Source of the DNA: Planctomycetota bacterium
GTDB lineage: Bacteria; Planctomycetota; UBA1135; UBA2386
Length of the DNA stretch: 64,000 nt
NCBI GenBank assembly: GCA_028281765.1
Contig: JANQJF010000052.1
Location: forward strand, 1-64,000
Direction: 5' to 3'
This document shows positions 25,876-35,957 of this stretch, one piece after another (within the stretch, counting starts at the first letter, position 1; every line of letters starts with the position of its first letter). The notes under the pieces were generated by a model. The model had not been told where the DNA came from, did not search any database, and worked only from the letters and a program-made list of their open reading frames with translations. The translations under genes and the position numbers were made by a program.

Positions 25876-27071
25876 CCCGGCCGCCGTTCCTGGCCGACGA
25901 AACGCTCGTACTCGCGGTGCTCGAGGATTTCGGCGATGCGATCGACCGCGCCGAGCGATTCTTCGAGGGTGTTGTAGAAGTGCGGCGAAAGGCGAATCCC
26001 CGCACTCGGCCGGTAGTCGCAGACGACGTCTTCTTCGAGCAGCACCTGACAGACCTCGTAGCCGTGCGGCACGTCGATCGACAGGTGGTTGCCGCGCACC
26101 TCGACGTCGCGCGGTGACTGAATCTCGAGACCCAGCTGGTCGCAGCGTTCGATCATCTTGGTAGAGACCTCGACGCTCTTCGCGCGGATCGCCTCGACGC
26201 CGATGTCGGCGACGATCTTCACGCCCTCCGCGCCGGCATACTGCGCGGGCACGTTGGGCGTGCCGTTGAGGAAGCGTCCACCGTCCTCACGGTAGTCCTG
26301 CCCGTCTGCACTGAACGCAAACGGATTCTTGTGCGCGGCCCAGCCGGTGAAGCGCGGCTTCAACTTCGCGCGCTCGTCGGGATCGACGTAGAGGAAGCAG
26401 TTGCCGGGTCCGCCGCAGCAATACTTGAGCGCACCGCCGACCGCGGCGTGGACACCCCAGTCCTTCAGCTTCAGCGGAACGGCACCCACCGACTGGTAGA
26501 CGTCGAGGATCACGAAAGCGCCAACCTCGCGCGCACGCTTCACGACCGCTTCGGCATCCTGGATGAACCCCGAGCGGAACAGCACATGGCTGATCGGCAC
26601 GAGGCAAGTGCGTTCGTCGATCGCATCGAGCAGCTGCTGCAGGTCGACAGTGATACCGTCCGCAGCCGCGGGCACGCGCACGATCTCGGCGCCGTGTCCC
26701 GCGAACGCTTCGTAGAGATACGTGACCGAAGGGAAGTTGAGATCCGTGTACACGACGCGATTGCGGCTGCCCTCGAACGAGAAGCATGATCGAATCGCCT
26801 CGGTCGCCATCGCAACGTTCTGGTGCATCGAGACCGTGCCGGAGTCGACCCCGAGGATTCGCTCGAGATCGCCAGCGATCTCGAACTGCTTGTTCCACCA
26901 GCCCTCGGCCCACGCACGGACGCCGCGGCTGTCCCACTCGTCGACGTAGCGCTGCATGCTGTCGCGAGTGCTCGATGGCATCGCCCCGAGGGAATTGCTG
27001 ATCAGGTATTTGGTCCGCTCGACGATCGGGAATTCGGATCGCCAACGGAGCAGGGGGTCTTCGGTCGTCAT
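25872..27071 (-). CDS. kynU: Kynureninase
   Basis: 399 residues, the usual length. The PLP enzyme cleaves kynurenine to anthranilate and alanine. Asp190 lies in ILDVYQSVGAVPL, Lys216 in GGALKYCCGGPGNCFLYV is the expected Schiff base, and Ser161-His162 precede VLFRSGF. FLNGTPNVPAQYAGAEG and the end VCDYRPSAGIRLSPHFYNT are typical. It is the first gene of the four-gene operon kynU-kynB-ridA-aminotransferase. Its start faces glutamine synthetase across a 285-nt regulatory gap. The order favours tryptophan or kynurenine breakdown for nitrogen and carbon. Confidence 0.88.
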   Translation of the reverse strand: MTTEDPLLRWRSEFPIVERTKYLISNSLGAMPSSTRDSMQRYVDEWDSRGVRAWAEGWWNKQFEIAGDLERILGVDSGTVSMHQNVAMATEAIRSCFSFEGSRNRVVYTDLNFPSVTYLYEAFAGHGAEIVRVPAAADGITVDLQQLLDAIDERTCLVPISHVLFRSGFIQDAEAVVKRAREVGAFVILDVYQSVGAVPLKLKDWGVHAAVGGALKYCCGGPGNCFLYVDPDERAKLKPRFTGWAAHKNPFAFSADGQDYREDGGRFLNGTPNVPAQYAGAEGVKIVADIGVEAIRAKSVEVSTKMIERCDQLGLEIQSPRDVEVRGNHLSIDVPHGYEVCQVLLEEDVVCDYRPSAGIRLSPHFYNTLEESLGAVDRIAEILEHREYERFVGQERRPG

Positions 27072-27239
27072 GCGTTTCTTGGAGCGTAGCCTGGGTCAGG
27101 GGCCCACGCACCACAACCGCCGCAATGACAGGGAATCGGGACCGCCAGGGGATCTGGAGCGATTGTGGATAAATGCGAAACGTGCAGATTTCTCCAAGCA
27201 GGCCGACCTGAATCTGGCCGATTAATGACGAGCTGCCGC

Positions 27240-27266
27240 TTGTAAACTGCACAATCCGCAGATAAT
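27240..27266 (+). promoter_or_regulatory. Possible sigma-70-like promoter of glutamine synthetase
   Basis: The otherwise GC-rich gap 27072-27356 has an AT-rich stretch at 27165-27280. Within it TTGTAA (27240-27245) and GATAAT (27261-27266) are 15 nt apart, about 90 nt before the glnA-type start. Spacing is shorter than the 17 nt optimum, so this is a suggestion. The divergent kynU promoter must lie in the same gap. Confidence 0.3.
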
Positions 27267-27356
27267 CAGCTACACTTCTGACAACGACCTCCCGACTGGC
27301 CGCGCGAAGAGCCCGATTCCCGAGCCTCTCGTTCGGTCCACCGCAACAACACTGCC

Positions 27357-28361
27357 ATGAACGTCTACAAAGCTGAGTACATCTGGATCGACGGCACCGA
27401 GCCGACGACCTTGATGCGGTCCAAGACCAAGATCCTCGAAAAGGGTGCGGAGCCGCCGATCTGGGGCTTCGACGGCTCGTCGACGAACCAGGCCGAAGGC
27501 CACCAGTCGGACTGCGTGCTCCAGCCCGTGTTCCAGTGCCCGGACCCGATCCGCGGCGGCGACAACATCCTCGTTCTCTGCGAGGTGCTCGACGTCAACA
27601 TGGAGCCGCACCGCTCGAACTCTCGCGCCAAACTGCGCGAAGTCGCCGAGAAGTACGCGAGCTTCGAGTGCCTGTTCGGTCTCGAGCAGGAATACACGTT
27701 CCTGAAGTCGGACGGCACGCCGCTCGGCTTCCCGTCCAACGGCTATCCCGCTCCGCAGGGTCCATACTACTGCGGCGTCGGCGGCAGCCAGATCTTCGGT
27801 CGGGACGTCGTCGAGCATCACCTCGACCTGTGCTTGACCGCGGGCCTCGGCCTGTCCGGCATCAACGCCGAGGTCATGCCCGGCCAGTGGGAGTTCCAGG
27901 TCGGTCCGCTCGGCCCGGTCGAAGTCGCCGACCACCTGATGGTCGCGCGCTGGCTCCTGTGCCGGATCGCAGAGCACTACAACTGTGACGCGAGCTTCGA
28001 CTCCAAGCCCGTGAAGGGCGACTGGAACGGCGCGGGCTGCCACACCAACTTCTCGACGAAGCAGATGCGCGAGTCGTACGACGCGTGCGTCGCCGCGTGC
28101 GAAGCCATCGGCTCTCGCTTCATGGAGATGGTCGAGCAGTACGGCCACGGCATCCAGGACCGCCTGACCGGCGCGCACGAGACGCAGAAGTGGGACACGT
28201 TCTCCTACGGCGTCTCCGACCGCGGCGCGTCGATCCGTATCCCGTGGCAGGTCGAACGCGACGGCAAGGGCTACATCGAAGACCGTCGCCCGAACGCGAA
28301 CGTCGACCCCTACGTCGTCACGCGCCTGCTCGTCGACGTCGTCTGCAGCGCCGCGTCCTGA
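27357..28361 (+). CDS. glnII: Glutamine synthetase, type II (eukaryote-like)
   Basis: 334 residues, the short GSII form, not the roughly 470-residue GSI. Diagnostic stretches are PPIWGFDGSSTNQAEGHQSD, the ATP/metal motif LFGLEQEYTF, PGQWEFQVGP, GDWNGAGCHTNFSTKQMRE and the end SIRIPWQVERDGKGYIEDRR. It joins ammonia to glutamate using ATP and forms decamers in the cytosol. GSII lacks the adenylylation tyrosine segment of GSI, so control is likely transcriptional. It stands alone, divergent from the kynurenine operon. Confidence 0.95.
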   Translation: MNVYKAEYIWIDGTEPTTLMRSKTKILEKGAEPPIWGFDGSSTNQAEGHQSDCVLQPVFQCPDPIRGGDNILVLCEVLDVNMEPHRSNSRAKLREVAEKYASFECLFGLEQEYTFLKSDGTPLGFPSNGYPAPQGPYYCGVGGSQIFGRDVVEHHLDLCLTAGLGLSGINAEVMPGQWEFQVGPLGPVEVADHLMVARWLLCRIAEHYNCDASFDSKPVKGDWNGAGCHTNFSTKQMRESYDACVAACEAIGSRFMEMVEQYGHGIQDRLTGAHETQKWDTFSYGVSDRGASIRIPWQVERDGKGYIEDRRPNANVDPYVVTRLLVDVVCSAAS

Positions 28362-28395
28362 CGTCACGCACGAGGGCAACGACGGCGCTTTGCGA

Positions 28396-30090
28396 TCAGT
28401 CGTCGCTCTCGAACAGCGTGCGGATCTCCGCGATCTCGGCCTCGTGCCCACCGATCCGCTGCGCTCGCTCGAAGGCTTCCGCGCCTTCTTGCTTCCATCC
28501 CAATCGCAGACAAACCTGCGCGAGGTGGAGCCACGGCGACGAGTCGTGCGGCATCAGCTCGACGGCCTGACGTAGATGGTTGTAACCGTCGATGTCGCGA
28601 CCGCGCGACGCGAGGAGCACGCCGAGCCGGTTGTGCGCGTCGCCGAGGTCCGGCTGCAGCTGCACCGCATGGAGGTAGGCGCGGGTCGCCCGCCGGTACT
28701 GACGATTGCGCTGCCGCACGACGCCGAGGAGGAGCCAGGCCTCCGCGAGCTCCGGGCGGCGACGGATCATCTGCCGCGCGAGCACAACCGCGAGCTTGGA
28801 GTTGTCTTCCCGCAGCGCGTCTTCGAGCTCTTCGATGCTCGGCAGGAGCTCCTCGTCCTCGGTGAGGCGCAACAAACGCTTCGCCTCGACGCGCACCTCG
28901 GCCGGCGGCTCGATCGCAAGGCACCGCTCCAGGGACAGACGCGCACCGGCGAGATCGTTGCTGGAGACCTGCGCGCGACCACGTTCGAGCCACAGCCCGG
29001 CGTGTTCGACACCCTTGTCACGCACGCGATCGATGAGGGCGATCGCCTGCGCCGCGCGCTCCTTGTCCACGAGGAACGACGCGACGAGGCGCGCGACCGG
29101 GACAGGTAGCTCTTCTTCGTCGGCCAGACCTTCGAGCAATCGATCGCGCTGCTCGACGTCGCCGCATTCCTCTTCGGCGGCCGCGAGCTGCGCGCGAAGC
29201 GCGGGATCGCGATTGCCGGCATCGTAGGCGGCCCGGAGGATCTCGAGACCTTCCGCCGTCCGACCCTGTTGGTAGAGACCGAAGCCCGCCTTGAGCGGCG
29301 CCTGCGGGTGTGCGGGGTCTCGCCGCGCGACGTGAACGTAGATCGGCGCGGCGTACTCGATCCCACGCGTCACCTCGACGATCAGCGCCGCGTCCGCGCA
29401 AACCGACAGCGGGACGCCGTCGACCGAACGCATCGCTTCCAGCAAGGCATCCCCGACGACCTCACCATCGATCCCACGCGTCAGCATGGTCCGACAGGTG
29501 TCGATCAGCACGGCGCCGAACTCGGGTGCGTCGGGCTCGAGCAGCAGCGCTTCTCGCGCGGCGCGCAACGTGCGCGCCGGATCGGGACACGGCATGTCCG
29601 CGTCCAGACCGAGCTGTTCGTCCTTCGCGATCAGGTACCAACCGAGTGCGGGTCCGCTCCAATTCGGCAGGGCCGGCACCGCGCCGTGCCAACCGAGCTG
29701 GCCCGTCAGCTCGAACATGAGTCGGTGCAGAGCAGGCCACGGATCGAGCGGATCGAGAGGCGCCTCGACCTCGAGCAAGACACGTCCGTCTTCTTGGCTC
29801 GACAGAATGCGCATCGCGACGCGGTCCGCGCTGATCTCTCCGTCGACGATCAGCTCGATGCCCTCCTGCCCGTGAATCGCGCGCAGCTGGTTCGGTTCGA
29901 ACATCTCGTCGACGTCGAAGAATCGGCGCTCACCCTCGACCACCCCCATGAACGGGAAGAAGCGAATGCCTCGATCCAATCCGTCGTTGAGACGCGACAC
30001 GAGCAGGCGCGGCAGCTGCCGAGCCAACACGGCGAGCGGCGCCGAACCCTCGGGGGCGGGTCGACTCTTGTCCGCGGCGAACGCGAACAT
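28396..30090 (-). CDS. TPR-repeat protein
   Basis: About 564 residues from the ATG at 30090 (MFAFAADKSRPAPEGSAPLA). A longer form from 30174 would overlap the upstream gene by 65 nt and begins with unlikely residues. The first 150 residues are an alpha/beta domain without a known motif. From about residue 190 come many TPR-like helix pairs, clearest at AWLLLGVVRQRNRQYRRATR, LGDAHNRLGVLLASRGRDID and LHLAQVCLRLGWKQEGAEAF. No signal peptide or TM segment is seen. It is a likely protein-protein interaction scaffold of unknown role, probably cotranscribed with the secreted protein upstream. Confidence 0.75.
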   Translation of the reverse strand: MFAFAADKSRPAPEGSAPLAVLARQLPRLLVSRLNDGLDRGIRFFPFMGVVEGERRFFDVDEMFEPNQLRAIHGQEGIELIVDGEISADRVAMRILSSQEDGRVLLEVEAPLDPLDPWPALHRLMFELTGQLGWHGAVPALPNWSGPALGWYLIAKDEQLGLDADMPCPDPARTLRAAREALLLEPDAPEFGAVLIDTCRTMLTRGIDGEVVGDALLEAMRSVDGVPLSVCADAALIVEVTRGIEYAAPIYVHVARRDPAHPQAPLKAGFGLYQQGRTAEGLEILRAAYDAGNRDPALRAQLAAAEEECGDVEQRDRLLEGLADEEELPVPVARLVASFLVDKERAAQAIALIDRVRDKGVEHAGLWLERGRAQVSSNDLAGARLSLERCLAIEPPAEVRVEAKRLLRLTEDEELLPSIEELEDALREDNSKLAVVLARQMIRRRPELAEAWLLLGVVRQRNRQYRRATRAYLHAVQLQPDLGDAHNRLGVLLASRGRDIDGYNHLRQAVELMPHDSSPWLHLAQVCLRLGWKQEGAEAFERAQRIGGHEAEIAEIRTLFESDD

Positions 30091-30109
30091 CACGGCGTTG
30101 ACGGGTGAC

Positions 30110-32080
30110 TCAGCGATGACGGTCGAGGTGGATCTGGGACCAGGGGTCGCGAGCGACCTCCGCTGGAGACTCATCGCCCGCTCTCAAGAAATCGGCACGA
30201 GAGGCGAGCAGACTTCTGTCGGGTTCGGATTCCGTGGCCTCGAGCAGCTCCATTGCGAGGACGAACGCGCCGAGCTGCATGCGTGCCGTGCCCTCGGTCG
30301 GTCCGAAGCCGACCGGCAGGCGGTATCGCCGCGGATCGACCGTGCTGTAGAGGTACTTCGGGCCGACGTCGTCGACCCAACCGACTGTCGCCATGATCCG
30401 CGCGGTGCGGACGATGGCACCGGCAATTCGCAAATCCTCGGTCTCGTCCCACAGCGCGCGCAGCCCGTGAATCAGCGCCGCCATCTGCCACGGCACATCG
30501 AACGGGTGGTCCGTGACGCCGAACGCGTGCTCGTGTGGCGGCTGCGGCAGCACGTAGGGCTGTTGATCGCGACCGAGGCGCGGCAGCAACGTGTCCGTGA
30601 CGTGTCGATGCACGGCGCGAACGAGCGAATCGTCACCGGTGGCCCGGGCGATCGACACGGCAGCCTGCAGACACCAGCCTTCGCCACGCGGCGTGCGGAA
30701 CGGCACGCCGCCCAGGACGTCCCACAGACCACTGCCCATCCGCACGAGCTCGTCACGCGCGAGGGGATCCGCCGTCAGCCAGTAGTAATCGTACAGAAGA
30801 TCGACACTGAAGTGCTCGTAGTCGACCGGCGTGAAGCCGTGCGGGCGATCGATCGTGCGCGGGGACATTCCCTGACGCAGCGATGCATGCGCGCGGGGCA
30901 GGCGCGGCGCGCGGCCGGGAGTCGGCCGCAGCGTGTGCTGCAGCACCTGCGTCTCCGCGATACCGAGGAGGATCGATGACTCGCATCGCAAGACGTTGTG
31001 CAGCGCGCACGGGCCGTTCCGCGGCGTCCCTTGGTGCGCTGCGTCCGCCGGGTCGCCGAAGTCTCCGAACGGCCCGAACCAAGCACCCTCTCGCCACTCC
31101 TCCTCCAGAGTCTTGACCAGAACGTCCGGTCGGTCATCCGCCGGAGCAGGACCGCCGTGCGCCCCGAACGCCCGCGTGTGCCGCGTCCACGCCAGCGTCG
31201 GAACCGCGAACGGGCGCGGCAGCCGCGCGCGCTCGCGTTCCCCGTCGGTGACGCCGACGCCGTCCGCGAACAGGTCGAATCGAAACGCCTTGGCCGTGCG
31301 ATCCCCGAGATACAGCTGGTCGCTCGGGCGCAGGAGAACCTGTCGATACCCAGTGCGGGTCTCCTCCGGATGCGGCAGCAGATTCTCCTCTGACCATCGC
31401 GGACGGAATCGCAGCCGGGGATCCCGGCTCTCGATGGCGAAGGATCGAAAGCGCGCAGGCCCGAGTGCTTGCGCCGGATCGGCCGGATCGTTGTCGAGGA
31501 GCACCGTCAGAGTCGCGCGCCGATCGCCAGCGAACGTCGTCAGGTACGCGCGCATCCCGAGCGAGGAATCCCCCTCGTCGCGGTGCGTGCTGCGAAACCG
31601 TCGCTTCCCGCAGCGAAGCCCGCGGCGCGACCAGCCGTCCGGTCCGGCCGCGGAGTCCGGCTCGAAGCGCGCGAAGAATCGCCGACCCCACGGATCCTCG
31701 AGGACCGTCCGCATCGGGAGCTCGTCGAAGAACCGATCGCGCTCGACCAACTCGACCGGCGCGTCCGTCGGCGAAACGCGGCACTCGCGGCGCTCGCCCG
31801 GGTCGAGCACGAGCCTCGGCCAAGCGCGCACGACTCGCGCGGATCCGTCGGGCCAACGCATGATCGTCTCGCAGGGCGCCACGTCGTCGCCGATGCGCAG
31901 TCGCTGGACGTCCTTGTGTGCACCGCGCGAGAACGGCACCGATACCGGAACGACGCCCTGCCATCCCGCGTCCCCGCGGTTGAGGACAACGATGCGATTC
32001 TCAGGTGCTTGCGCCGCCAACAAGGCGTGGAGCCCCAGGATCGCGGCGGCCGCTCTCGTCATCGCGCCCATGCGCCCCAT
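30110..32080 (-). CDS. Secreted toroid-like protein of unknown function
   Basis: Up to 656 residues. Starts at 32080, 32071 or 32062 all lead into a signal peptide (MTRAAAAILGLHALLAAQAP). The N-terminal half is beta-rich with VVPVSVPFSRG and ETIMRWPDGSARVVRAWPRL, a pattern found in RIFT-barrel domains of sugar-active enzymes. The C-terminal half has repeated helices (LYDYYWLTADPLARDELVRM, PWQMAALIHGLRALWDETED) resembling an alpha/alpha toroid. Polysaccharide binding or hydrolysis is possible, but no catalytic acid can be assigned. It lies just upstream of the TPR gene on the same strand. Confidence 0.6.
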   Translation of the reverse strand: MGRMGAMTRAAAAILGLHALLAAQAPENRIVVLNRGDAGWQGVVPVSVPFSRGAHKDVQRLRIGDDVAPCETIMRWPDGSARVVRAWPRLVLDPGERRECRVSPTDAPVELVERDRFFDELPMRTVLEDPWGRRFFARFEPDSAAGPDGWSRRGLRCGKRRFRSTHRDEGDSSLGMRAYLTTFAGDRRATLTVLLDNDPADPAQALGPARFRSFAIESRDPRLRFRPRWSEENLLPHPEETRTGYRQVLLRPSDQLYLGDRTAKAFRFDLFADGVGVTDGERERARLPRPFAVPTLAWTRHTRAFGAHGGPAPADDRPDVLVKTLEEEWREGAWFGPFGDFGDPADAAHQGTPRNGPCALHNVLRCESSILLGIAETQVLQHTLRPTPGRAPRLPRAHASLRQGMSPRTIDRPHGFTPVDYEHFSVDLLYDYYWLTADPLARDELVRMGSGLWDVLGGVPFRTPRGEGWCLQAAVSIARATGDDSLVRAVHRHVTDTLLPRLGRDQQPYVLPQPPHEHAFGVTDHPFDVPWQMAALIHGLRALWDETEDLRIAGAIVRTARIMATVGWVDDVGPKYLYSTVDPRRYRLPVGFGPTEGTARMQLGAFVLAMELLEATESEPDRSLLASRADFLRAGDESPAEVARDPWSQIHLDRHR

Positions 32081-32104
32081 TGGACGCGGGAACGGGTGCG
32101 CGCG

Positions 32105-32725
32105 CTACTTCGGCTTCGCCGGCTTCGATTGGCTCTTCCGGCCGTTCTTCTCGGCAGACGCCGCGGGCGTCGCGGGTTCGGCCGCCGCCTTCGGATCGGT
32201 CGCGGGCGGAGCCTTCGGCTTGGCGAGACCCTCGGGGCGTGTGCGCCGCGCCTTGCCGGTCTTCGCTCCGGCGCGCCGTGGCCCCAAGCGGTTCGTCGAC
32301 TCCTGATGACGCACGCGTTCGCCTTCGCGAAGTTCGCGCATGCTCCGCCCGACGTCGCGCGGGCTCGGCACGAGGTAGCGACTGCGCTTGTCGAAGCCGT
32401 CGTCACACACGACGACGAGTGCCACCACTTCGTAGTCGTCGCCGAGGTTCCGCCACGCGTAGTGACCGACCTTGCGCGCGAGCCGTCGCCGGCTCGCGGA
32501 CATCAGCGGATACACCACGACCTCCCCGACGGGCCCGACATCCTCATGACGAATCGTGAACTCCGCGGACTTCGAGAAGTGCTGCCCGAACGCCTGCATG
32601 AGCTCACCGACGATCGCCGGCACGTCGCGGTCCTGCTTGACCTTCAGGACGTGCTGCATCATCAGACTCAAGATGACACAGGCGCCGATGCCAATTCCGA
32701 GGATGACGAGGTTGGTGCGTCCCAC
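32105..32725 (-). CDS. Single-TM protein with basic Ala/Lys/Pro-rich tail
   Basis: 206 residues from the GTG at 32725, which has TAGGAA upstream and puts a transmembrane helix at about 5-25 (LVILGIGIGACVILSLMM). An upstream in-frame extension to 32866 would run into the promoter region of the divergent zinc-ribbon gene. A compact domain follows (VPAIVGELMQAFGQHFSKSA and GHYAWRNLGDDYEVVALVVV). The last 60 residues are a disordered Lys/Ala/Pro tail (KPKAPPATDPKAAAEPATPA). Family unknown. Confidence 0.55.
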   Translation of the reverse strand: MGRTNLVILGIGIGACVILSLMMQHVLKVKQDRDVPAIVGELMQAFGQHFSKSAEFTIRHEDVGPVGEVVVYPLMSASRRRLARKVGHYAWRNLGDDYEVVALVVVCDDGFDKRSRYLVPSPRDVGRSMRELREGERVRHQESTNRLGPRRAGAKTGKARRTRPEGLAKPKAPPATDPKAAAEPATPAASAEKNGRKSQSKPAKPK

Positions 32726-32871
32726 GGGGTTCCTATCGGCAATCCGCCGGTCCGGACCGATGCCACGCCGCGCCTTTTCCGCTCCCTCGGGCCCCTTCGG
32801 GCTTGCACCCTCGACATCGGCGGATGAGGATTTCCGCGACCTCCAACCGCAATCCAAACGTTCCAAGCACC

Positions 32872-33162
32872 ATGGGTCGAATCGTCCGCTGCCCCGAGTG
32901 TGGCGAGGTCTACCAAGACCTCGAAAGCATCGAGAACCTGCGCGACAACGACGGGATCTGCGTGGTTTGCAACGCGCCCATCGAGATCGAAGACTGGGAC
33001 CGCGTCATGGCGTCCTACGAAGAGGAAGATCTGGACGACGTCGACGCGATGGATGTCGACGAAGACGACGATTGGCGCGGCGATGTCGAGATCGACGACG
33101 ACTTCGACCACGATGACGACGACGACGATGACGACGACTTCGGGGACGACGACGACGAGTGA
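32872..33162 (+). CDS. Zinc-ribbon protein with poly-Asp tail
   Basis: 96 residues. The N-terminus has two Cys pairs, CPECGEVY (Cys 7 and 10) and CVVCNAPIE (about 30 and 33), forming a small zinc ribbon. From residue 50 the chain is almost entirely Asp and Glu, ending in a run of nine consecutive Asp after FDHD. Such acidic tails can mimic DNA or bind cations or basic proteins. The gene is divergent from the single-TM protein. Its role is unknown, and a regulator of transcription or a protein-binding factor is only a guess. Confidence 0.65.
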   Translation: MGRIVRCPECGEVYQDLESIENLRDNDGICVVCNAPIEIEDWDRVMASYEEEDLDDVDAMDVDEDDDWRGDVEIDDDFDHDDDDDDDDDFGDDDDE

Positions 33163-33173
33163 GCGCGCCAGAG

Positions 33174-33257
33174 TGACAGGTTGACAGGGCCTGCCGCGGC
33201 GAGGACTGACAGCCTGACAGCGACCCCCGGAGGAGCGAGTTCCTGAACCTGCTGTCA
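33174..33257 (+). repeat. TGACAG hexamer array
   Basis: In the 181-nt gap before the response regulator, TGACAG occurs at 33174, 33182, 33207 and 33215, in two pairs each spaced by 8 nt. The inverse CTGTCA lies at 33252-33257. Paired direct hexamers spaced by roughly one helical turn suggest a regulator binding site, possibly for the adjacent response regulator, but this is not established. Confidence 0.45.
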
Positions 33258-33343
33258 AGAAGGGACTTAGGTCGAGCACGCGGTCTCGGCACACCGCTTG
33301 CTCTACTCGAAGCCGACGAATCACGATCCGTCTGCCTGAACCG

Positions 33344-33802
33344 ATGCCGAGGAATCTCTCCGTCCTACTGGTCGAAGACGACGACCCGCTGCGCAACGTC
33401 CTTGGGGAGTTGCTGCGCCAGTGGGGTTGTGTCGTGTACTCGACGGCCCAGGGGCAACAGGCGATCGACTTCGTCCGCAAGCAGACGATCGACTTCTCGA
33501 TCCTCGACATGCACCTGCCGGGCACGACGGGCATCGACGTGTTCCGCCAGATCAAGGTCGAGATGGGCGGCATCCTGCCGTCGATCCTGATCTCGGGTGA
33601 AGCGACCCCGGAAGACGCGAAGCGCGCGCTCGACCTCGGGATGTTCCGCTTCCTGAAGAAGCCTCTCGACATGCACAACCTGCGTCAGTGCTTCGACCTG
33701 CTGATCGCACACCACTTCGGTTCCCCGCCGGACGGCCCGCTCGGTAGCCCCCACGGCTCACACAGCCCCCACGACCCACGCAGGGGCCCACCGCGTCGCT
33801 GA
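33344..33802 (+). CDS. Single-domain response regulator
   Basis: 152 residues with one receiver domain. The acidic pocket is VEDDD (10-14), the phospho-acceptor Asp lies in [10 protein letters not shown] (about 56), the Ser/Thr switch is in ILISGEA, and Lys is in FLKKP (about 107). The last 30 residues are a Gly/Pro/His-rich tail without an output domain. It thus probably works by protein contact in a phosphorelay. No histidine kinase adjoins. groES-groEL starts 75 nt downstream on the same strand, so joint transcription is possible. Confidence 0.88.
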   Translation: MPRNLSVLLVEDDDPLRNVLGELLRQWGCVVYSTAQGQQAIDFVRKQTIDFSILDMHLPGTTGIDVFRQIKVEMGGILPSILISGEATPEDAKRALDLGMFRFLKKPLDMHNLRQCFDLLIAHHFGSPPDGPLGSPHGSHSPHDPRRGPPRR

Positions 33803-33877
33803 AGCCCGTCCCGCATCCCAAGCATTCCCTAACAAACAAGAACCCCTCGACCAGGACCTCAGGAGCCTGTTCCCATC

Positions 33878-34186
33878 ATGGCGAAGACCAAGTCAGCCAC
33901 GAAGATCACCCCGCTCGGCGACCGCGTCGTGCTCAAGCGCACGGAAGCCGAAGAGAAGACGTCCGGCGGCATCATCCTCCCCGACTCCGCGAAGGAGAAG
34001 CCGCGCGAAGGCACGATCGTCGCGATCGGCTCCGGCCGCCAGCTCAAGAACGGCGAACGCGCCCCGCTGTCCGTGAAGGTCAAGGACCGCGTGCTCTTCT
34101 CGAGCTACGCCGGCACCGAAGTCACCGTCGACGGCGAAGAGTTCATCGTGCTGTCCGAAGACGAGATCCTCGCGGTCATCGACTGA
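33878..34186 (+). CDS. groES: Co-chaperonin GroES
   Basis: 102 residues. The start is [20 protein letters not shown], the mobile loop is [20 protein letters not shown], and the closing strand is [20 protein letters not shown]. It caps GroEL in the cytosol for ATP-driven protein folding. It is followed by groEL after 29 nt. The 75 nt upstream contain no TTAGCACTC-N9-GAGTGCTAA (CIRCE) element, so HrcA control of the usual type is not indicated. Confidence 0.97.
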   Translation: MAKTKSATKITPLGDRVVLKRTEAEEKTSGGIILPDSAKEKPREGTIVAIGSGRQLKNGERAPLSVKVKDRVLFSSYAGTEVTVDGEEFIVLSEDEILAVID

Positions 34187-34215
34187 CCCTGAAGAACGGA
34201 ACTGAGGTACGAATC

Positions 34216-35841
<1,626 letters not shown>

Positions 35842-35857
35842 TGGAGCGCGCTCCGCG

Positions 35858-35877
35858 CGCGCCCTTTTTCGGGCGCG
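35858..35877 (+). terminator. Hairpin after groEL
   Basis: CGCGCCC-TTTTTC-GGGCGCG forms a 7-bp perfect stem 17 nt after the groEL stop. The T run is in the loop, not after the stem, so it is not a classic intrinsic terminator. It may still stabilise or end the transcript. Confidence 0.4.
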
Positions 35878-35957
35878 GGCGGGGGCACGGGCTCGGGCGC
35901 AAGTCGTGTCGCGGGCCGAGGTGAACCGCCTGGCTGGTGACGGCCGGGCGGTTCGCG

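Noticed and set aside
33040..33160. GAC/GAT repeat suggesting a microsatellite or CRISPR-like array
   Set aside because: It is the Asp-rich coding tail of the zinc-ribbon gene; no spacers.
33803..33877. CIRCE/HrcA operator before groES
   Set aside because: No TTAGCACTC-N9-GAGTGCTAA or close variant is present.
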